Positions 1 to 8,775 are shown, numbered from the stretch's first letter. The stretch is DNA of 64,000 bases from Sinorhizobium numidicum (GCF_029892045.1 NZ_CP120368.1:1982001-2046000), one strand, 5' to 3'. The notes: a model not told the origin generated them from the sequence alone. Numbers and translations are program-made.

Positions 1-456
1 TACGGTTTCGGCTCGCGCGATGAACTTGCCTGGCACTGCGAGCGGGATGATCTTGATCGTCGCCACCATGTCGCCGGCGTCGACGGCAACGTGGTCGGCG
101 AGACAAGCGAGCGTGATCGCCGGATCAATCCGGTTTATTCGATCGATGGCCGCGCGATTCGCGACGAAAAGACCGGCGACTGTAGCGTAGACGTTGACCC
201 TGCCGGTCGATGCCTCGGAGAAGCGTAGGTGATCCGGGGCGATGGCTGCGGCAATTTTTGCTGCGGCCTCGTTTTCCGGCAGGTCGTCCGGGTCGAGCCT
301 GGCCACAATTACCTCCGCCACATCGGCTTCGGCAAGTAAGGCGAGGTCCGCAGCGGTCAAACGATGGCCTTTCGCCAGCTTCTGCGTCGCGGTCTTCACC
401 GCATGTGCGAGAATGGCGCCTTCCGCCTCGGCGAGCTGCGCGGGGCCGAACCTCAT
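1..456 (-). CDS. Molybdopterin-binding / MobA-like protein, N-terminal part (runs off the window)
   Basis: Only the first 152 codons are present; the gene continues past base 1. The protein begins MRFGPAQLAEAEGAILAH, the usual opening of rhizobial two-domain proteins with an N-terminal molybdopterin-binding (MoCF-like) part and a C-terminal MobA-like nucleotidyltransferase. In the family these proteins are thought to finish the cofactor, for instance by adding cytidylate, before its insertion into xanthine- or CO-dehydrogenase-type enzymes. The ATG overlaps the stop of the upstream XdhC gene as ATGA, so translation is probably coupled. The C-terminal domain cannot be checked here, so the two-domain reading is inference from the N-terminus and the neighbours. 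Confidence 0.75.
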   Translation of the reverse strand, partial: MRFGPAQLAEAEGAILAHAVKTATQKLAKGHRLTAADLALLAEADVAEVIVARLDPDDLPENEAAAKIAAAIAPDHLRFSEASTGRVNVYATVAGLFVANRAAIDRINRIDPAITLACLADHVAVDAGDMVATIKIIPLAVPGKFIARAETV

Positions 457-1160
457 TTTGCCTCTCCCTGCTGGCCGGTCAGGTCGCGGCGGCGCAATGC
501 TTCGATGATCTCCGCCAGCACGGCGACGGCGATTTCGGACGGGCTCGAAGCGCCGATGTCGAGGCCGATCGGTGCCTTGATCCGTGCGGTCTCCTCGGCC
601 GAAACGCCAGCTTGCGACAGACGCTCCACGCGCTTCGCATGGGTCTTGCGGCTGCCGAGCGCTCCGACGTAGAAGCAACCGGCCTCCAATGCGGCGCGGA
701 TGGGATAATCATCGATCTTCGGGTCGTGGGTCAGAGCGGCGAGAGCCGTATAGCGGTCCAGCGGCCGCGCGGGCAGAATGTCTTCCGGCCAATCGGCGAG
801 AAGCTCGACGCCGCCAAAGCGCTCGACCGTCGCGAAAGCAGTGCGTGGGTCGATAATCGCCATGTCGAAGCCTGCGACCGGTGCAAGGCGGGCCAAAGCC
901 TGCGAGATATGAACGGCACCGATGACCACGATGCGTGGCGGCGGCATATGAACATTGAAAAAAAGCGACCGCCCTCCGAGTTCTGCAAGACGAGGCCGAC
1001 CCGAACGCAGAGCTTCGCCGATTGCCGCTTCCCACATCGGCGGAAGGGGGCCACCCTCCGGGAAGACCTGGCTGCCGCCATCCGAAAGGTCACTGACGAC
1101 CACGGCCGCCTGGCGCGCTGCGCGGACCGAATTCAATGTCTGGAGGGTGGACAGTTGCAT
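453..1160 (-). CDS. XdhC family protein, Rossmann (C-terminal) half
   Basis: 235 residues matching the NAD-binding-like C-terminal domain of XdhC/CoxI: the RIVVIGAVHISQALARL stretch near residue 75 is the Rossmann entry, and FYVGALGSRKTHAKR near 163 with GLDIGASSPSEIAVAVLAEI near 199 are family hallmarks. XdhC proteins hold and sulfurate molybdenum cofactor before its insertion into xanthine-dehydrogenase-family enzymes. Only three bases separate it from the preceding XdhC N-terminal half, and its stop overlaps the next ATG. It therefore sits inside one transcription unit with MoxR and CoxE homologues. The usual single XdhC protein is here two adjacent genes. Confidence 0.88.
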   Translation of the reverse strand: MQLSTLQTLNSVRAARQAAVVVSDLSDGGSQVFPEGGPLPPMWEAAIGEALRSGRPRLAELGGRSLFFNVHMPPPRIVVIGAVHISQALARLAPVAGFDMAIIDPRTAFATVERFGGVELLADWPEDILPARPLDRYTALAALTHDPKIDDYPIRAALEAGCFYVGALGSRKTHAKRVERLSQAGVSAEETARIKAPIGLDIGASSPSEIAVAVLAEIIEALRRRDLTGQQGEAK

Positions 1161-1163
1161 CGT

Positions 1164-1496
1164 TCAGCCGTCAATTCGCTCGACATAGACCCGGATACGG
1201 CCGCCGCAGGAAAGACCGACGCGCCATGCGGTTTCGTCGGCAACGCCGAATTCGAGCACCTTCGGCACGCCGGACGCGATCACGTCTGCGGCCTCGGCGA
1301 TCACGGCGCCTTCAACGCAGCCGCCCGAAACCGAACCCTGAAAATTCCCGTCGCTGTCGATCGCCAGATGACTGCCGACTGGACGCGGCGCGGAGCCCCA
1401 AGTCTCGATTACCGTCGCAAGCGCCACGGCGCGGCCTTCCTTGTGCCAGGTTTCAACGATCTCCAGCGGATCGAGGACGTTCGGCTGATTCAACAT
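1164..1496 (-). CDS. XdhC family protein, CoxI (N-terminal) half
   Basis: 110 residues carrying the XdhC_CoxI domain, with the conserved GSVSGGCVEGAVI and the LSCGGRIRVYVE ending. It presumably works with the next gene as the two halves of an XdhC molybdenum-cofactor chaperone. I chose the ATG at 1496 because GGGAG lies nine bases upstream and the product then begins MLNQPNVLDPLEI, as family members do. An in-frame ATG at 1559 overlaps the CoxE stop as ATGA and would add 21 residues unlike the family; translational coupling from it cannot be excluded. Confidence 0.87.
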   Translation of the reverse strand: MLNQPNVLDPLEIVETWHKEGRAVALATVIETWGSAPRPVGSHLAIDSDGNFQGSVSGGCVEGAVIAEAADVIASGVPKVLEFGVADETAWRVGLSCGGRIRVYVERIDG

Positions 1497-1555
1497 CGAA
1501 TGGCACTCCCACTTTTCCCTTAGATCGCGATGATCCTCGGCCGAATCAATCCACA

Positions 1556-2827
1556 TCATCGTGATCGGCCGACTTGTGCCGCATGCATGAAGCGTCGTGG
1601 ATCGGCTTCACGTGCACCTCGACCGGCGAGCGATCTTACCAGTTCCGCGACGGATTCGAGATTGTGTGCCGCTCGAAATTCGTCGACATGCGGCAAGATC
1701 GCTCTGACTCCCCGTGCGCGCGCCTCGAATCCGTCGAAACGCAGCAGCGGGTTGAGCCAGATGAGACGGCGGCACGAGCGATGCAGACGGTCGATCTCGA
1801 TCTCGAGTTCCGCCGTGTCATCGCGTTCGAGACCATCGGTGATCAACAGCACGATGGCCCCCTGCCCGAGCACACGGCGCGACCAGCGCCGATTGAACTC
1901 GTGCAGCGTTTCGCCGATGCGCGTGCCGCCCGACCAGTCCTTGACCGCCGCCAAGCATTGGTCGAGCGCCTCGTCGGGATCGCGGTTGCGCATCTGCCGG
2001 GTGACATTCGTAAGCCGCGTGCCGAACAGGAACGTATGAACCCGATGTCGCTGTTCCGTCAGTGCGTGCAGGAAATGCAGGAAAATTCGCGTGTATCGGC
2101 TCATGGAGCCGGAAATATCCGCCAGTACGACAAGCGGCGGATGAACGAGACGCGGCTCGCGAAAGCGGGGCAGAATGAAGTCGCCGCCGAGGCGCATGGC
2201 ATCGCGCATGGTGGTGCGCGGGTCGATCCGTATCGGCCGGCGGGAAGAGCGATAGCGCCGCGTCCTCACGCGATCAAAAGGCAACAACAGGGACGACAGC
2301 GCCTTCCTCGCCTCTGCGATTTCCGCAGCCGTCATCTGCGCGAAGTCCGCTTTGCGGAAAAGCTCTCGGCCGGAAGCGGTGTAGCGCGCATCGACCTCGA
2401 TTTCCGGTTCGTCAGCCGGCGGGCGGGTCTCATCTCGTCCGCTGAGGAGCGCCTCGCTGAGGCGCACCTCGCCGGCACGCCTCAGCCGGCTTTCTTCATG
2501 GCGCTGAGGCATCACGGGCGACATCAGCGCGATCATCTTCCGAACGACGTCGCGCGAGCGCCAGAAGAGCCGGAAGGCTTCATCGAACAGGGCCTGATCT
2601 TCGTGACGCTTGACGAATGTACATTGAAGAGCTGCATAGAATTCATCGCGCGAACCAATGCCGATCAGGGTCACGGCGTCGATGGCATCGGCAATGGCGG
2701 CGGGACCTATCCTCATCCCTGCTCGCCGCAGCGCGCGGGCAAAAAAAACGATGTTGTCGGCGAGCCGCCCTCCGCCCGGCGGTAGCGCCGAAATATCGGT
2801 GCGGTCGGGATGGGGCTCGCCCGTCAT
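1556..2827 (-). CDS. CoxE-like protein with von Willebrand factor A domain
   Basis: 423 residues. The C-terminal half is a VWA domain with a metal-ion-dependent adhesion site seen as LADISGSMSRYTR, followed by GGTRIGETLHEF and LITDGLERDD. The N-terminal half (GRLADNIVFFARALRRAGMRIGP) is typical of CoxE. In carboxydotrophs CoxE and the MoxR ATPase CoxD help assemble the copper-sulfur-molybdenum centre of CO dehydrogenase. It starts five bases after the stop of the MoxR gene, the standard CoxD-CoxE pairing, and is followed by XdhC genes. No CO dehydrogenase subunit lies in the window, so the client is unknown. Confidence 0.9.
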   Translation of the reverse strand: MTGEPHPDRTDISALPPGGGRLADNIVFFARALRRAGMRIGPAAIADAIDAVTLIGIGSRDEFYAALQCTFVKRHEDQALFDEAFRLFWRSRDVVRKMIALMSPVMPQRHEESRLRRAGEVRLSEALLSGRDETRPPADEPEIEVDARYTASGRELFRKADFAQMTAAEIAEARKALSSLLLPFDRVRTRRYRSSRRPIRIDPRTTMRDAMRLGGDFILPRFREPRLVHPPLVVLADISGSMSRYTRIFLHFLHALTEQRHRVHTFLFGTRLTNVTRQMRNRDPDEALDQCLAAVKDWSGGTRIGETLHEFNRRWSRRVLGQGAIVLLITDGLERDDTAELEIEIDRLHRSCRRLIWLNPLLRFDGFEARARGVRAILPHVDEFRAAHNLESVAELVRSLAGRGAREADPRRFMHAAQVGRSR

Positions 2828-2832
2828 GATGT

Positions 2833-3762
2833 TCAGCCCTGCGCCAACAGCTCGGCCTTTACTTCGGCAAGCAGCTTGTGTCCCTCCGCGCCCTCGATCC
2901 GCGCGATATCGTCCTGGTACTTGAGAAGCGTGCCAAGCGTATCAGCCAGCGTCTCCGGATCGAGTGCCAGCGTGTCGAGCTCGGTCAGCGCTGTCGCCCA
3001 GTCGATCGTCTCCGCCACGCCGGGATTCTTGAAGAGATCGACCGTCCTCAGCTTCTGGACATAAGCGACGATCTCCCGGGACAGGGTTGCGTTGCAGCCC
3101 GGCACCTTGCGCCGGATGATCTCCAGTTCCTGTTCCGCTTTCGGATAATCGACCCAGTGATAGAGGCAGCGCCGTTTCAGCGCGTCGTGAATTTCACGCG
3201 TTCGATTGGTTGTGATGATCACAACGGGCGGTTCGTTGGCCTTAATCGTTCCAAGCTCCGGTATGGTGACCTGAAAATCTGAGAGCACTTCCAGCAGAAA
3301 GGCCTCGAAAGCCTCATCGGTGCGATCGAGTTCGTCGATCAGGAACACCGGAGCTCGCCCGACGGTCGCCGAAATCGCCTGGAGCACCGGGCGGCGTATG
3401 AGGAACCGCTCGGAGAAGATATCGCTCTCGATCCGCTGCCGATCGACCAAGCCGGCCGCCTCCGAAAGGCGGATTTCCAGCATCTGCGCCGGATAGTTCC
3501 ACTCATAGACGGCCGATGCGACGTCGAGCCCCTCGTAGCACTGCAGGCGGATCAGCGGGCGGTCGAGCGAGCGGGCGAGAACTTTGGCGATCTCCGTCTT
3601 GCCGACACCGGCCTCGCCTTCAAGGAAGAGCGGCCGTTTCATCCTGAGAGCCAGGAAAAGAACAGTCGCGAGGGCAGTGCCGGCGAGATAATCGTGCGCC
3701 TCCAGCATCGCCATCGTTTCATCGATGGATTGGGGCAGCTTTCCGATCTCCTGCGTCGCCAT
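2833..3762 (-). CDS. MoxR-family AAA+ ATPase (CoxD-like)
   Basis: 309 residues. Walker A is GEAGVGKT at residues 49-56, Walker B is VFLIDELDRTDEAF, and sensor 1 is VVIITTNRTRE, all typical MoxR AAA+ features. MoxR ATPases act with VWA-domain partners to insert cofactors or remodel proteins, and the partner is evidently the CoxE homologue immediately downstream. GGAGG sits just upstream of the start. The flavin reductase gene ends only 24 bases before this start on the same strand, so both may share one transcript. Confidence 0.92.
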   Translation of the reverse strand: MATQEIGKLPQSIDETMAMLEAHDYLAGTALATVLFLALRMKRPLFLEGEAGVGKTEIAKVLARSLDRPLIRLQCYEGLDVASAVYEWNYPAQMLEIRLSEAAGLVDRQRIESDIFSERFLIRRPVLQAISATVGRAPVFLIDELDRTDEAFEAFLLEVLSDFQVTIPELGTIKANEPPVVIITTNRTREIHDALKRRCLYHWVDYPKAEQELEIIRRKVPGCNATLSREIVAYVQKLRTVDLFKNPGVAETIDWATALTELDTLALDPETLADTLGTLLKYQDDIARIEGAEGHKLLAEVKAELLAQG

Positions 3763-3786
3763 ATTTCCTCCGCAACTGAGGGAAAC

Positions 3787-4281
3787 TTAAAGCGTGTGGT
3801 ATCCCCGGTCCACATAAATGAGCGGCGGTTTCTTTCCGCCGATCTGCACGTCGACAACCTCGCCGAAGAGGATGAGATGGGTGGCCATGATCTTGACCTC
3901 GATCAGGCGGCAATCGAAGGCGGCGATGGCATCGACGAGAATGGGCGCGCCGGTCGTCAGCTGGATCCACCGGCCGAGCGCGAAGCGGCGGCTCATGTCG
4001 AGTTGGTCCCGGCCGGAGAATGCATGCGCCAACCGGATATGCTGGGGGCCAAGGAGATTCAAAGCGAAGCTGCCGCTGCGCGAAAAAATGTCGTTGCGCG
4101 GATTGGCCGCGTTGAGGCAGGCCAGAATCGTCGGCGGATCATCCGATACCGAACAGGAGGCAGTAATGGTTACGCCACGCCGCTCAGTGCCGTCGGCCGC
4201 GGTGATCAACTGCACATGGGCGGACATGCGACTCATCGCGTCGCGGTAAGTTATCGGGTCCAGCCGGGTTTTCTCCAACAC
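3787..4281 (-). CDS. Flavin reductase family protein
   Basis: 164 residues with the FMN-binding split-barrel pattern of the HpaC/flavin reductase-like family: FRDAMS-like opening (YRDAMSRMSAHVQLIT), then GVTITASCSVSDDPPTILACLN, then FALNLLG, and a C-terminal GEVVDVQIGGKKPPLIYVDRGYHTL. Members reduce FMN or FAD with NAD(P)H, usually to supply a monooxygenase. No monooxygenase is adjacent. It is the first gene of the minus-strand block with the MoxR/CoxE/XdhC set, 24 bases ahead of MoxR, so a redox role in that maturation pathway is possible but unproven. Confidence 0.87.
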   Translation of the reverse strand: MLEKTRLDPITYRDAMSRMSAHVQLITAADGTERRGVTITASCSVSDDPPTILACLNAANPRNDIFSRSGSFALNLLGPQHIRLAHAFSGRDQLDMSRRFALGRWIQLTTGAPILVDAIAAFDCRLIEVKIMATHLILFGEVVDVQIGGKKPPLIYVDRGYHTL

Positions 4282-4472
4282 ATCTCGCTCCGCATCGAGT
4301 CTCGCACATACATAGACTCTCGCGGAAAATATAAAACCCGGAATGCGAGAATTCTTGCGGATCAGCGGCCATTGCGATCACGCGAGCGACAAGGCATGCA
4401 TCCGCCCCATCTTTTCCTTTGACGAGAAGGGCCGCATCCTTAAAACATGGCATCCGACAGCGGGGAAAATGC

Positions 4473-5561
4473 ATGCTTAAGTCAATTGTTACGAGCCTTT
4501 TCGTCGCCGGACTGGCGCTGGCTGCCCCTGCCTTCGCCGCCGGATTGAAAGTCGCTGTCGTCGCTCCCGCCGAGGGCCCCTTCGCCACGCTTGGCAAGCA
4601 GGTGACCGACGGAGCCGCCTTCCAGGCCGGCGACCGTGGAAGTCAGACGATCTTTATCAACGAGAGCTGCGATCCCGCGGGCGGCGAAGCGCTGACGAAA
4701 GCGCTGCTCGCAAGCGGCGCGGAAGCCGCGATCGGCTTCCTCTGCACCGAGAGCCTGGAGGCGGCCCTGCCAGCGCTCGCCCAAGCCGGCATTCCGGCGA
4801 TTACGCTCAGCGTCCGCTCGGATATCCTCATGGAGGACGCCCTCAAGAAGAAATGGCCGCTTTACCGCTTGGCGCCGAGCGGCAAGGCTGAAGCCGCCGC
4901 GATCACGGAGTTGATCATAGCGAATTGGCGAGGCAAGCCGCTCGCGCTGATCGACGATGGCACGATCCATAGCCGCGAGCTTGTCGAAGGCGTCCGCAGC
5001 GCCCTCGCGGAAATCGGGATAACGCCGGTCTTTACCGACACGTACCGTCCCGCCCAGGAACAGCAGGTCAGTCTTGTCCGGCGACTGGCAAAGAGCGGCG
5101 CAACCCACGTCTTCACCGGCGGCGACCGCTACGACACAGCGATCATCGCGCGGGATGCAAAGGCAGAAAATGTCCAGATCACGCTTCTTGGCGGAGATAC
5201 GCTGAATGCCGCCGACCTGGATGTGCCGCTGCAGGACGGCGTGCTTGCCGTGACCGTTCCGGACGCGGCGCGGTCCAACGAAGCCGCTCCGGTGGTGAAG
5301 GCTATGCGCGCCGCGGGCATCGAGCCGGAAGGCTACGTGCTTCCGGCCTTCGCCGCCATGTCGCTGCTCGAGCGGGCAAAAGATCAGGCCGCAAAGGACG
5401 GCAATGCCCTTGCCGACGCTCTCCTGAAAGGGCCTTATGCAACAGTACTAGGGCCGATCAAGTTCAATGGCAGCCACGAAAGGGCTGAGACGCCGTATAG
5501 GCTGATGCAATGGCAGGGCGGTCGCTTTGTCGACGTCCCGGACGCAGGTAGTGCGGAATGA
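4473..5561 (+). CDS. Type I periplasmic substrate-binding protein (branched-chain amino acid type)
   Basis: 362 residues. Residues 1-22 (MLKSIVTSLFVAGLALAAPAFA) form a clear Sec signal peptide ending AFA/A. The mature part begins LKVAVVAPAEGPFATLGKQV and shows the two-lobed LivJ-like fold pattern with TGGDRYDTAIIARDAK. I chose the ATG at 4473 because it gives the signal peptide and has a GGGGA site; an upstream TTG at 4419 would put basic residues in front. No ABC permease or ATPase gene is nearby, so it is an orphan binding protein. Its stop overlaps the ATG of a P1 peptidase gene, implying coupled expression. The ligand is unknown. Confidence 0.85.
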   Translation: MLKSIVTSLFVAGLALAAPAFAAGLKVAVVAPAEGPFATLGKQVTDGAAFQAGDRGSQTIFINESCDPAGGEALTKALLASGAEAAIGFLCTESLEAALPALAQAGIPAITLSVRSDILMEDALKKKWPLYRLAPSGKAEAAAITELIIANWRGKPLALIDDGTIHSRELVEGVRSALAEIGITPVFTDTYRPAQEQQVSLVRRLAKSGATHVFTGGDRYDTAIIARDAKAENVQITLLGGDTLNAADLDVPLQDGVLAVTVPDAARSNEAAPVVKAMRAAGIEPEGYVLPAFAAMSLLERAKDQAAKDGNALADALLKGPYATVLGPIKFNGSHERAETPYRLMQWQGGRFVDVPDAGSAE

Positions 5562-6562
5562 TGCGCCAGGGGCCTAATAATCTGATCACGGATGTCGCGG
5601 GATTGCTGGTCGGCAATGCCGAGGATCATCAGTTGAAGTCAGGCGTCACAGCAGTGCTGTGCGACCCACCCGCGACGGCAGCGGTTCAGGTTCTCGGCGG
5701 CGCCCCCGGCACGCGGGAAACCGAGTTGCTCGCCCCTCATAACACGGTCCAGACCGTGGACGCAGTCGTGCTCTCCGGCGGTTCCGCTTTCGGTCTGGAT
5801 GCGGCATCCGGTGTCCAGGCAGCCCTTCGCGAGATGGGACGCGGTTTCGCCGTCGGCCCGCACCGTGTCCCGATCGTGCCGGCGGCTATCCTCTTCGATC
5901 TCGCCAACGGGGGCGATAAGGATTGGGGGCGTTTTTCCCCCTATCGCGATTTGGGCTACGAAGCCGTACGCGCCGCAGCCGCGACATTTCGGACCGGCAG
6001 TGCCGGTGCAGGCACGGGCGCGCTTACAGCCACCTTCAAGGGCGGCCTCGGCTCGGCATCGGCGGTGCTGGCAAACGGCGTCACCATCGGTGCGCTTGTT
6101 GCCGTCAACGCGCTTGGTTCGGCGACGATTGGCGAGACGCGCCATTTCTGGGCCGCGCCCTTCGAATTGGGGGACGAGTTCGGCGGACTTGGCCTGCCCG
6201 TTCCCTGGCCGAAGGACGCTGCAGTCCCTCGCTTCAAGTTTCGCGAGCGGCAGGCGGCGGCCACCAACACGACCATCGCGATCATCGCTACCGATGCGAT
6301 TCTCACCAAGGCCGAGGCGAAACGGCTGGCGATTGCCGCGCATGACGGTTTTTCCCGTGCGCTGTGGCCATCGCACACGCCGCTCGACGGCGATCTCGTC
6401 TTCACGCTTTCCACCGGCGCCAGCGGCAAGGCTCTCTTGCTCGAAGATTTCATCGACCTTAGCGCCGCGGCGGCGGCGACGATGGCGCGGGCGATCGCGC
6501 GCGGCGTCCACGACGCCGCGGCGGCGGCGAACGATGTCAAGTCTTGTTGGTCGACTCCGTAA
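5558..6562 (+). CDS. P1 family peptidase (DmpA/NylC-type N-terminal nucleophile hydrolase)
   Basis: 334 residues. The N-terminus (NNLITDVAGLLVGNAEDHQLKSGVTAVLC) and VLSGGSAFGLDAASGVQAALREMGRGF are diagnostic of the S58/P1 family, which includes D-aminopeptidase DmpA and nylon-oligomer hydrolase NylC. In NylC the chain self-cleaves between Asn and Thr; the equivalent here is Asn237-Thr238 in AATNTTIAIIATD. The likely product is a two-chain amidase or aminopeptidase. The gene starts with ATG ATG overlapping the binding-protein stop; the second ATG at 5561 is an alternative start. The substrate is not predictable, but coupling to an exported binding protein suggests it acts on an imported compound. 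Confidence 0.88.
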   Translation: MMRQGPNNLITDVAGLLVGNAEDHQLKSGVTAVLCDPPATAAVQVLGGAPGTRETELLAPHNTVQTVDAVVLSGGSAFGLDAASGVQAALREMGRGFAVGPHRVPIVPAAILFDLANGGDKDWGRFSPYRDLGYEAVRAAAATFRTGSAGAGTGALTATFKGGLGSASAVLANGVTIGALVAVNALGSATIGETRHFWAAPFELGDEFGGLGLPVPWPKDAAVPRFKFRERQAAATNTTIAIIATDAILTKAEAKRLAIAAHDGFSRALWPSHTPLDGDLVFTLSTGASGKALLLEDFIDLSAAAAATMARAIARGVHDAAAAANDVKSCWSTP

Positions 6563-6609
6563 GGATCGCTGGCGCGTTCCCATCGCATGTTGTTTGCGCG
6601 GCTGCGGAA

Positions 6610-6709
6610 TGCTACTGCGTACCTCAAATCGGAATCGATTTTAAGGAATTACGCAGCAATCCAAGGTGTTACAGCGACCTTTGCGCGTCTTCAGACGCGC
6701 GGCGCTGTA
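6610..6709 (+). repeat. Mosaic palindromic intergenic repeat, copy 1
   Basis: About 100 bases made of a palindrome around CTCAAATCGGAATCGATTTT and a second hairpin part, GTTACAGCGACC then TTTGCGCGTCTTCAGACGCG and GGCGCTGTA. Five other copies occur in the window (26951, 35696, 44987, 46322, 54962). It lies between the P1 peptidase and rpe. The form fits rhizobial RIME/ABC-type mosaic elements, though I could not compare it with those families. Confidence 0.75.
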
Positions 6710-6737
6710 CGGCGCGGGAAAGAGCCGGAGGCTGTTC

Positions 6738-7415
6738 ATGACCCATCCCATTCGCATTGCCCCGTCGATCCTGGCGGCCAACTTCTCCAAACTCGGCCAG
6801 GAGGTGCGCGATGTCGTCGAAGCTGGCGCGGACTGGATTCACCTTGACGTGATGGATGGCCATTTCGTGCCGAACATCACCTTCGGGCCGGACGTCATCA
6901 AGTCTCTGCGCCCCCACACCAAGGCGACATTCGATTGCCATCTCATGATTTCCCCGGCGGATCCTTTTCTCGAGGCGTTCGCCAAGGCTGGTTGCGATAT
7001 CCTGACCGTGCACGCCGAGGCAGGCCCGCATCTTCATCGCTCGCTGCAGACGGTGAAGTCTCTCGGCAAGAAGGCCGGCGTCTCACTCAATCCGGCAACG
7101 CCGGAAAGCGCCATCGAATATGTTCTCGACACGGTGGATCTCATTCTGGTGATGACGGTCAACCCTGGCTTCGTCGGCCAAAAGTTCATCGATGCCGCGG
7201 AAGAGAAGATCCGGCGGATCAAGGCGATGATCGGCGGTCGCCCGATCGAGATCGAGGTGGACGGAGGCATCGCTCCCGAGACGGCCGGCGTGGCCGCCAA
7301 GGCCGGCGCCAATGTGCTGGTCGCAGGCTCGGCAATTTTCAAGGGTGATGCCGTCGACGCCTATCGCAGCGCCATCGAGGCGATCCGGGCGCCGGCTGAG
7401 AAGGCACGCGGATGA
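6738..7415 (+). CDS. rpe: Ribulose-phosphate 3-epimerase
   Basis: 225 residues, the normal length for Rpe. It interconverts ribulose 5-phosphate and xylulose 5-phosphate in the pentose phosphate pathway. Family motifs are [14 protein letters not shown] at the start, [17 protein letters not shown] (metal-binding His and Asp), [18 protein letters not shown] and EVDGGI near the end. The ATG at 6738 follows a GGAG site; upstream in-frame codons belong to repeat copy 1. The stop overlaps the ATG of the next gene (ATGA), so rpe heads a coupled run with the DUF2259 and membrane-protein genes and possibly purB. Confidence 0.96.
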   Translation: MTHPIRIAPSILAANFSKLGQEVRDVVEAGADWIHLDVMDGHFVPNITFGPDVIKSLRPHTKATFDCHLMISPADPFLEAFAKAGCDILTVHAEAGPHLHRSLQTVKSLGKKAGVSLNPATPESAIEYVLDTVDLILVMTVNPGFVGQKFIDAAEEKIRRIKAMIGGRPIEIEVDGGIAPETAGVAAKAGANVLVAGSAIFKGDAVDAYRSAIEAIRAPAEKARG

Positions 7416-8155
7416 CCGGCCGGGTGGCTATCGCGGGCTTGCTTCTCGCCACAACGGCGATTGCCGCGCCTGAAGCGGTGGCGGGCGACTATGCAGCCCT
7501 TCAGCCGATCGGGTTTTCTATCGACGGCAATGTCTTCGCCTTCGAGGAATACGGCGTGCAGGACGGTTCGGGTTTTCCCTATTCAACGATCTACGTACTC
7601 GATACGCGCACCGATACGTTTCTGCCGGGCGCTCCGGTCCGCGCTGTCGTCGAGGAGGATGGCTCCGCCTTGCACAAGGCTCGCCATGAGGCGCGTCGGC
7701 GCGCCGCGCCGTTGATCGATGCCTACCGCCTTGCGGATACGCCGGGCACGCTCGCCGCCTACAATCCGGTGACCGAAGCAAGCGCTGCGCCGCACACGCT
7801 AAACTATGATTCCTTTCCGGCCGATGCGCCGTTTCGCAAGCCCTATGCCTTGAAGCTTGAAGAAAAGATCTTCGAGCCGGAGGGGATCTGCAAGGACTTC
7901 CTGAAGGAGGTCAAAGGCTTCCGGCTGGTCATGACGGAGAAGGCCGGGGGTCCCGCATCGGACGTGTTGCAGGACGACGCCCGCCTCCCGGAAAGCCGCC
8001 GTTGCCCGACCGGCTATCGCCTCGGCGGCGTCGTGACCCGCATCAACGACGATGGTTCCGAGGTCCACATGGTGATGATCCTCGTCAAGTCACTCGGATT
8101 TGAAGGCACGACTGACGGCCGCTGGATCGCGGTGCCGGTCCGGCTTGCCCGCTGA
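7412..8155 (+). CDS. DUF2259 family secreted protein
   Basis: 247 residues with an N-terminal signal peptide ([25 protein letters not shown]) and a mature region opening [33 protein letters not shown], which I recognise as the DUF2259 (predicted secreted protein) pattern. Function is unknown. It is translationally coupled to rpe by ATGA and to the next gene by TGATG. Two cysteines (about residues 158 and 197) could form a periplasmic disulfide. Confidence 0.82.
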   Translation: MTGRVAIAGLLLATTAIAAPEAVAGDYAALQPIGFSIDGNVFAFEEYGVQDGSGFPYSTIYVLDTRTDTFLPGAPVRAVVEEDGSALHKARHEARRRAAPLIDAYRLADTPGTLAAYNPVTEASAAPHTLNYDSFPADAPFRKPYALKLEEKIFEPEGICKDFLKEVKGFRLVMTEKAGGPASDVLQDDARLPESRRCPTGYRLGGVVTRINDDGSEVHMVMILVKSLGFEGTTDGRWIAVPVRLAR

Positions 8156-8712
8156 TGAACGAAGAGTCGGCCACGCCAACGACAGTGCTCACAACGGATG
8201 CGGACCTGGCGAAGCGAACCCGTTTCATCCGATCGCTTCCGACGCTCCGGGAAACAGTCATAGGTGCCATCGGCTGGAGTCTTATGATGACGCTCTCGGC
8301 CTGGTTTTCGCTCTGGCTGCGCGAAAACGACGTCACGTTTCATCTGAGAAGCGTTTTGCTGCTTTACGCGCTCGGCGGTGTACTTGCCTGGCCACTTTCG
8401 CTGTTTGCGGCCCGTTTCGCGGCGCAGGACCGCGCGGTCGAGACCCGCTTTGCGGCTTTCGTCCTATGCCTTGCAGCAGGCACGATAGGCACGACGGCGT
8501 TCTTGTTCGCGCTCGACTATCGCGTGTTTTATTCGCAATGGCATGCCACGACAGGCACGCTCACGTGGTTCTTCCAGGCCCTATTCACTTCGCTGGCTGC
8601 TATCTACCAGTTTCTGGTCCTCGGCGTCCGGCATTATCTGCCGCTCGGCGCCGTCGCCGTCGGCATCGTCAGCCTATGGCTGGCGCAAAGGGACATGCGC
8701 CAAGGGCGTTGA
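8155..8712 (+). CDS. Hypothetical integral membrane protein
   Basis: 185 residues with four hydrophobic segments: roughly residues 38-56 (GAIGWSLMMTLSAWFSLWL), 66-85, 100-118 and 155-177. A short acidic/polar N-terminus precedes them. No domain was recognised. Its ATG shares one base with the stop of the DUF2259 gene (TGATG), so it is probably co-translated with it. purB starts 63 bases downstream. Inner-membrane location is the only prediction I can support. Confidence 0.75.
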   Translation: MNEESATPTTVLTTDADLAKRTRFIRSLPTLRETVIGAIGWSLMMTLSAWFSLWLRENDVTFHLRSVLLLYALGGVLAWPLSLFAARFAAQDRAVETRFAAFVLCLAAGTIGTTAFLFALDYRVFYSQWHATTGTLTWFFQALFTSLAAIYQFLVLGVRHYLPLGAVAVGIVSLWLAQRDMRQGR

Positions 8713-8775
8713 GCTTCACCGTCATCTTTGATAGAGGCACAGGCATCCTCCAATGACGACGAAAGCTTAGAGCCC

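Noticed and set aside
210..1523. A 437-codon plus-strand open frame across the XdhC genes
   Set aside because: It is antisense to two genes with clear family motifs, is Arg/Asp-rich without domains, and has no ribosome-binding site. High GC produces long shadow frames.
1574..2785. A 403-codon plus-strand frame opposite the CoxE gene
   Set aside because: CoxE on the minus strand has a VWA domain and operon context; the opposite frame has no recognisable domain.
6610..6709. Repeat copy 1 as a riboswitch or attenuator ahead of rpe
   Set aside because: The same sequence recurs before, after and between unrelated genes in both orientations, so it behaves as a dispersed repeat.
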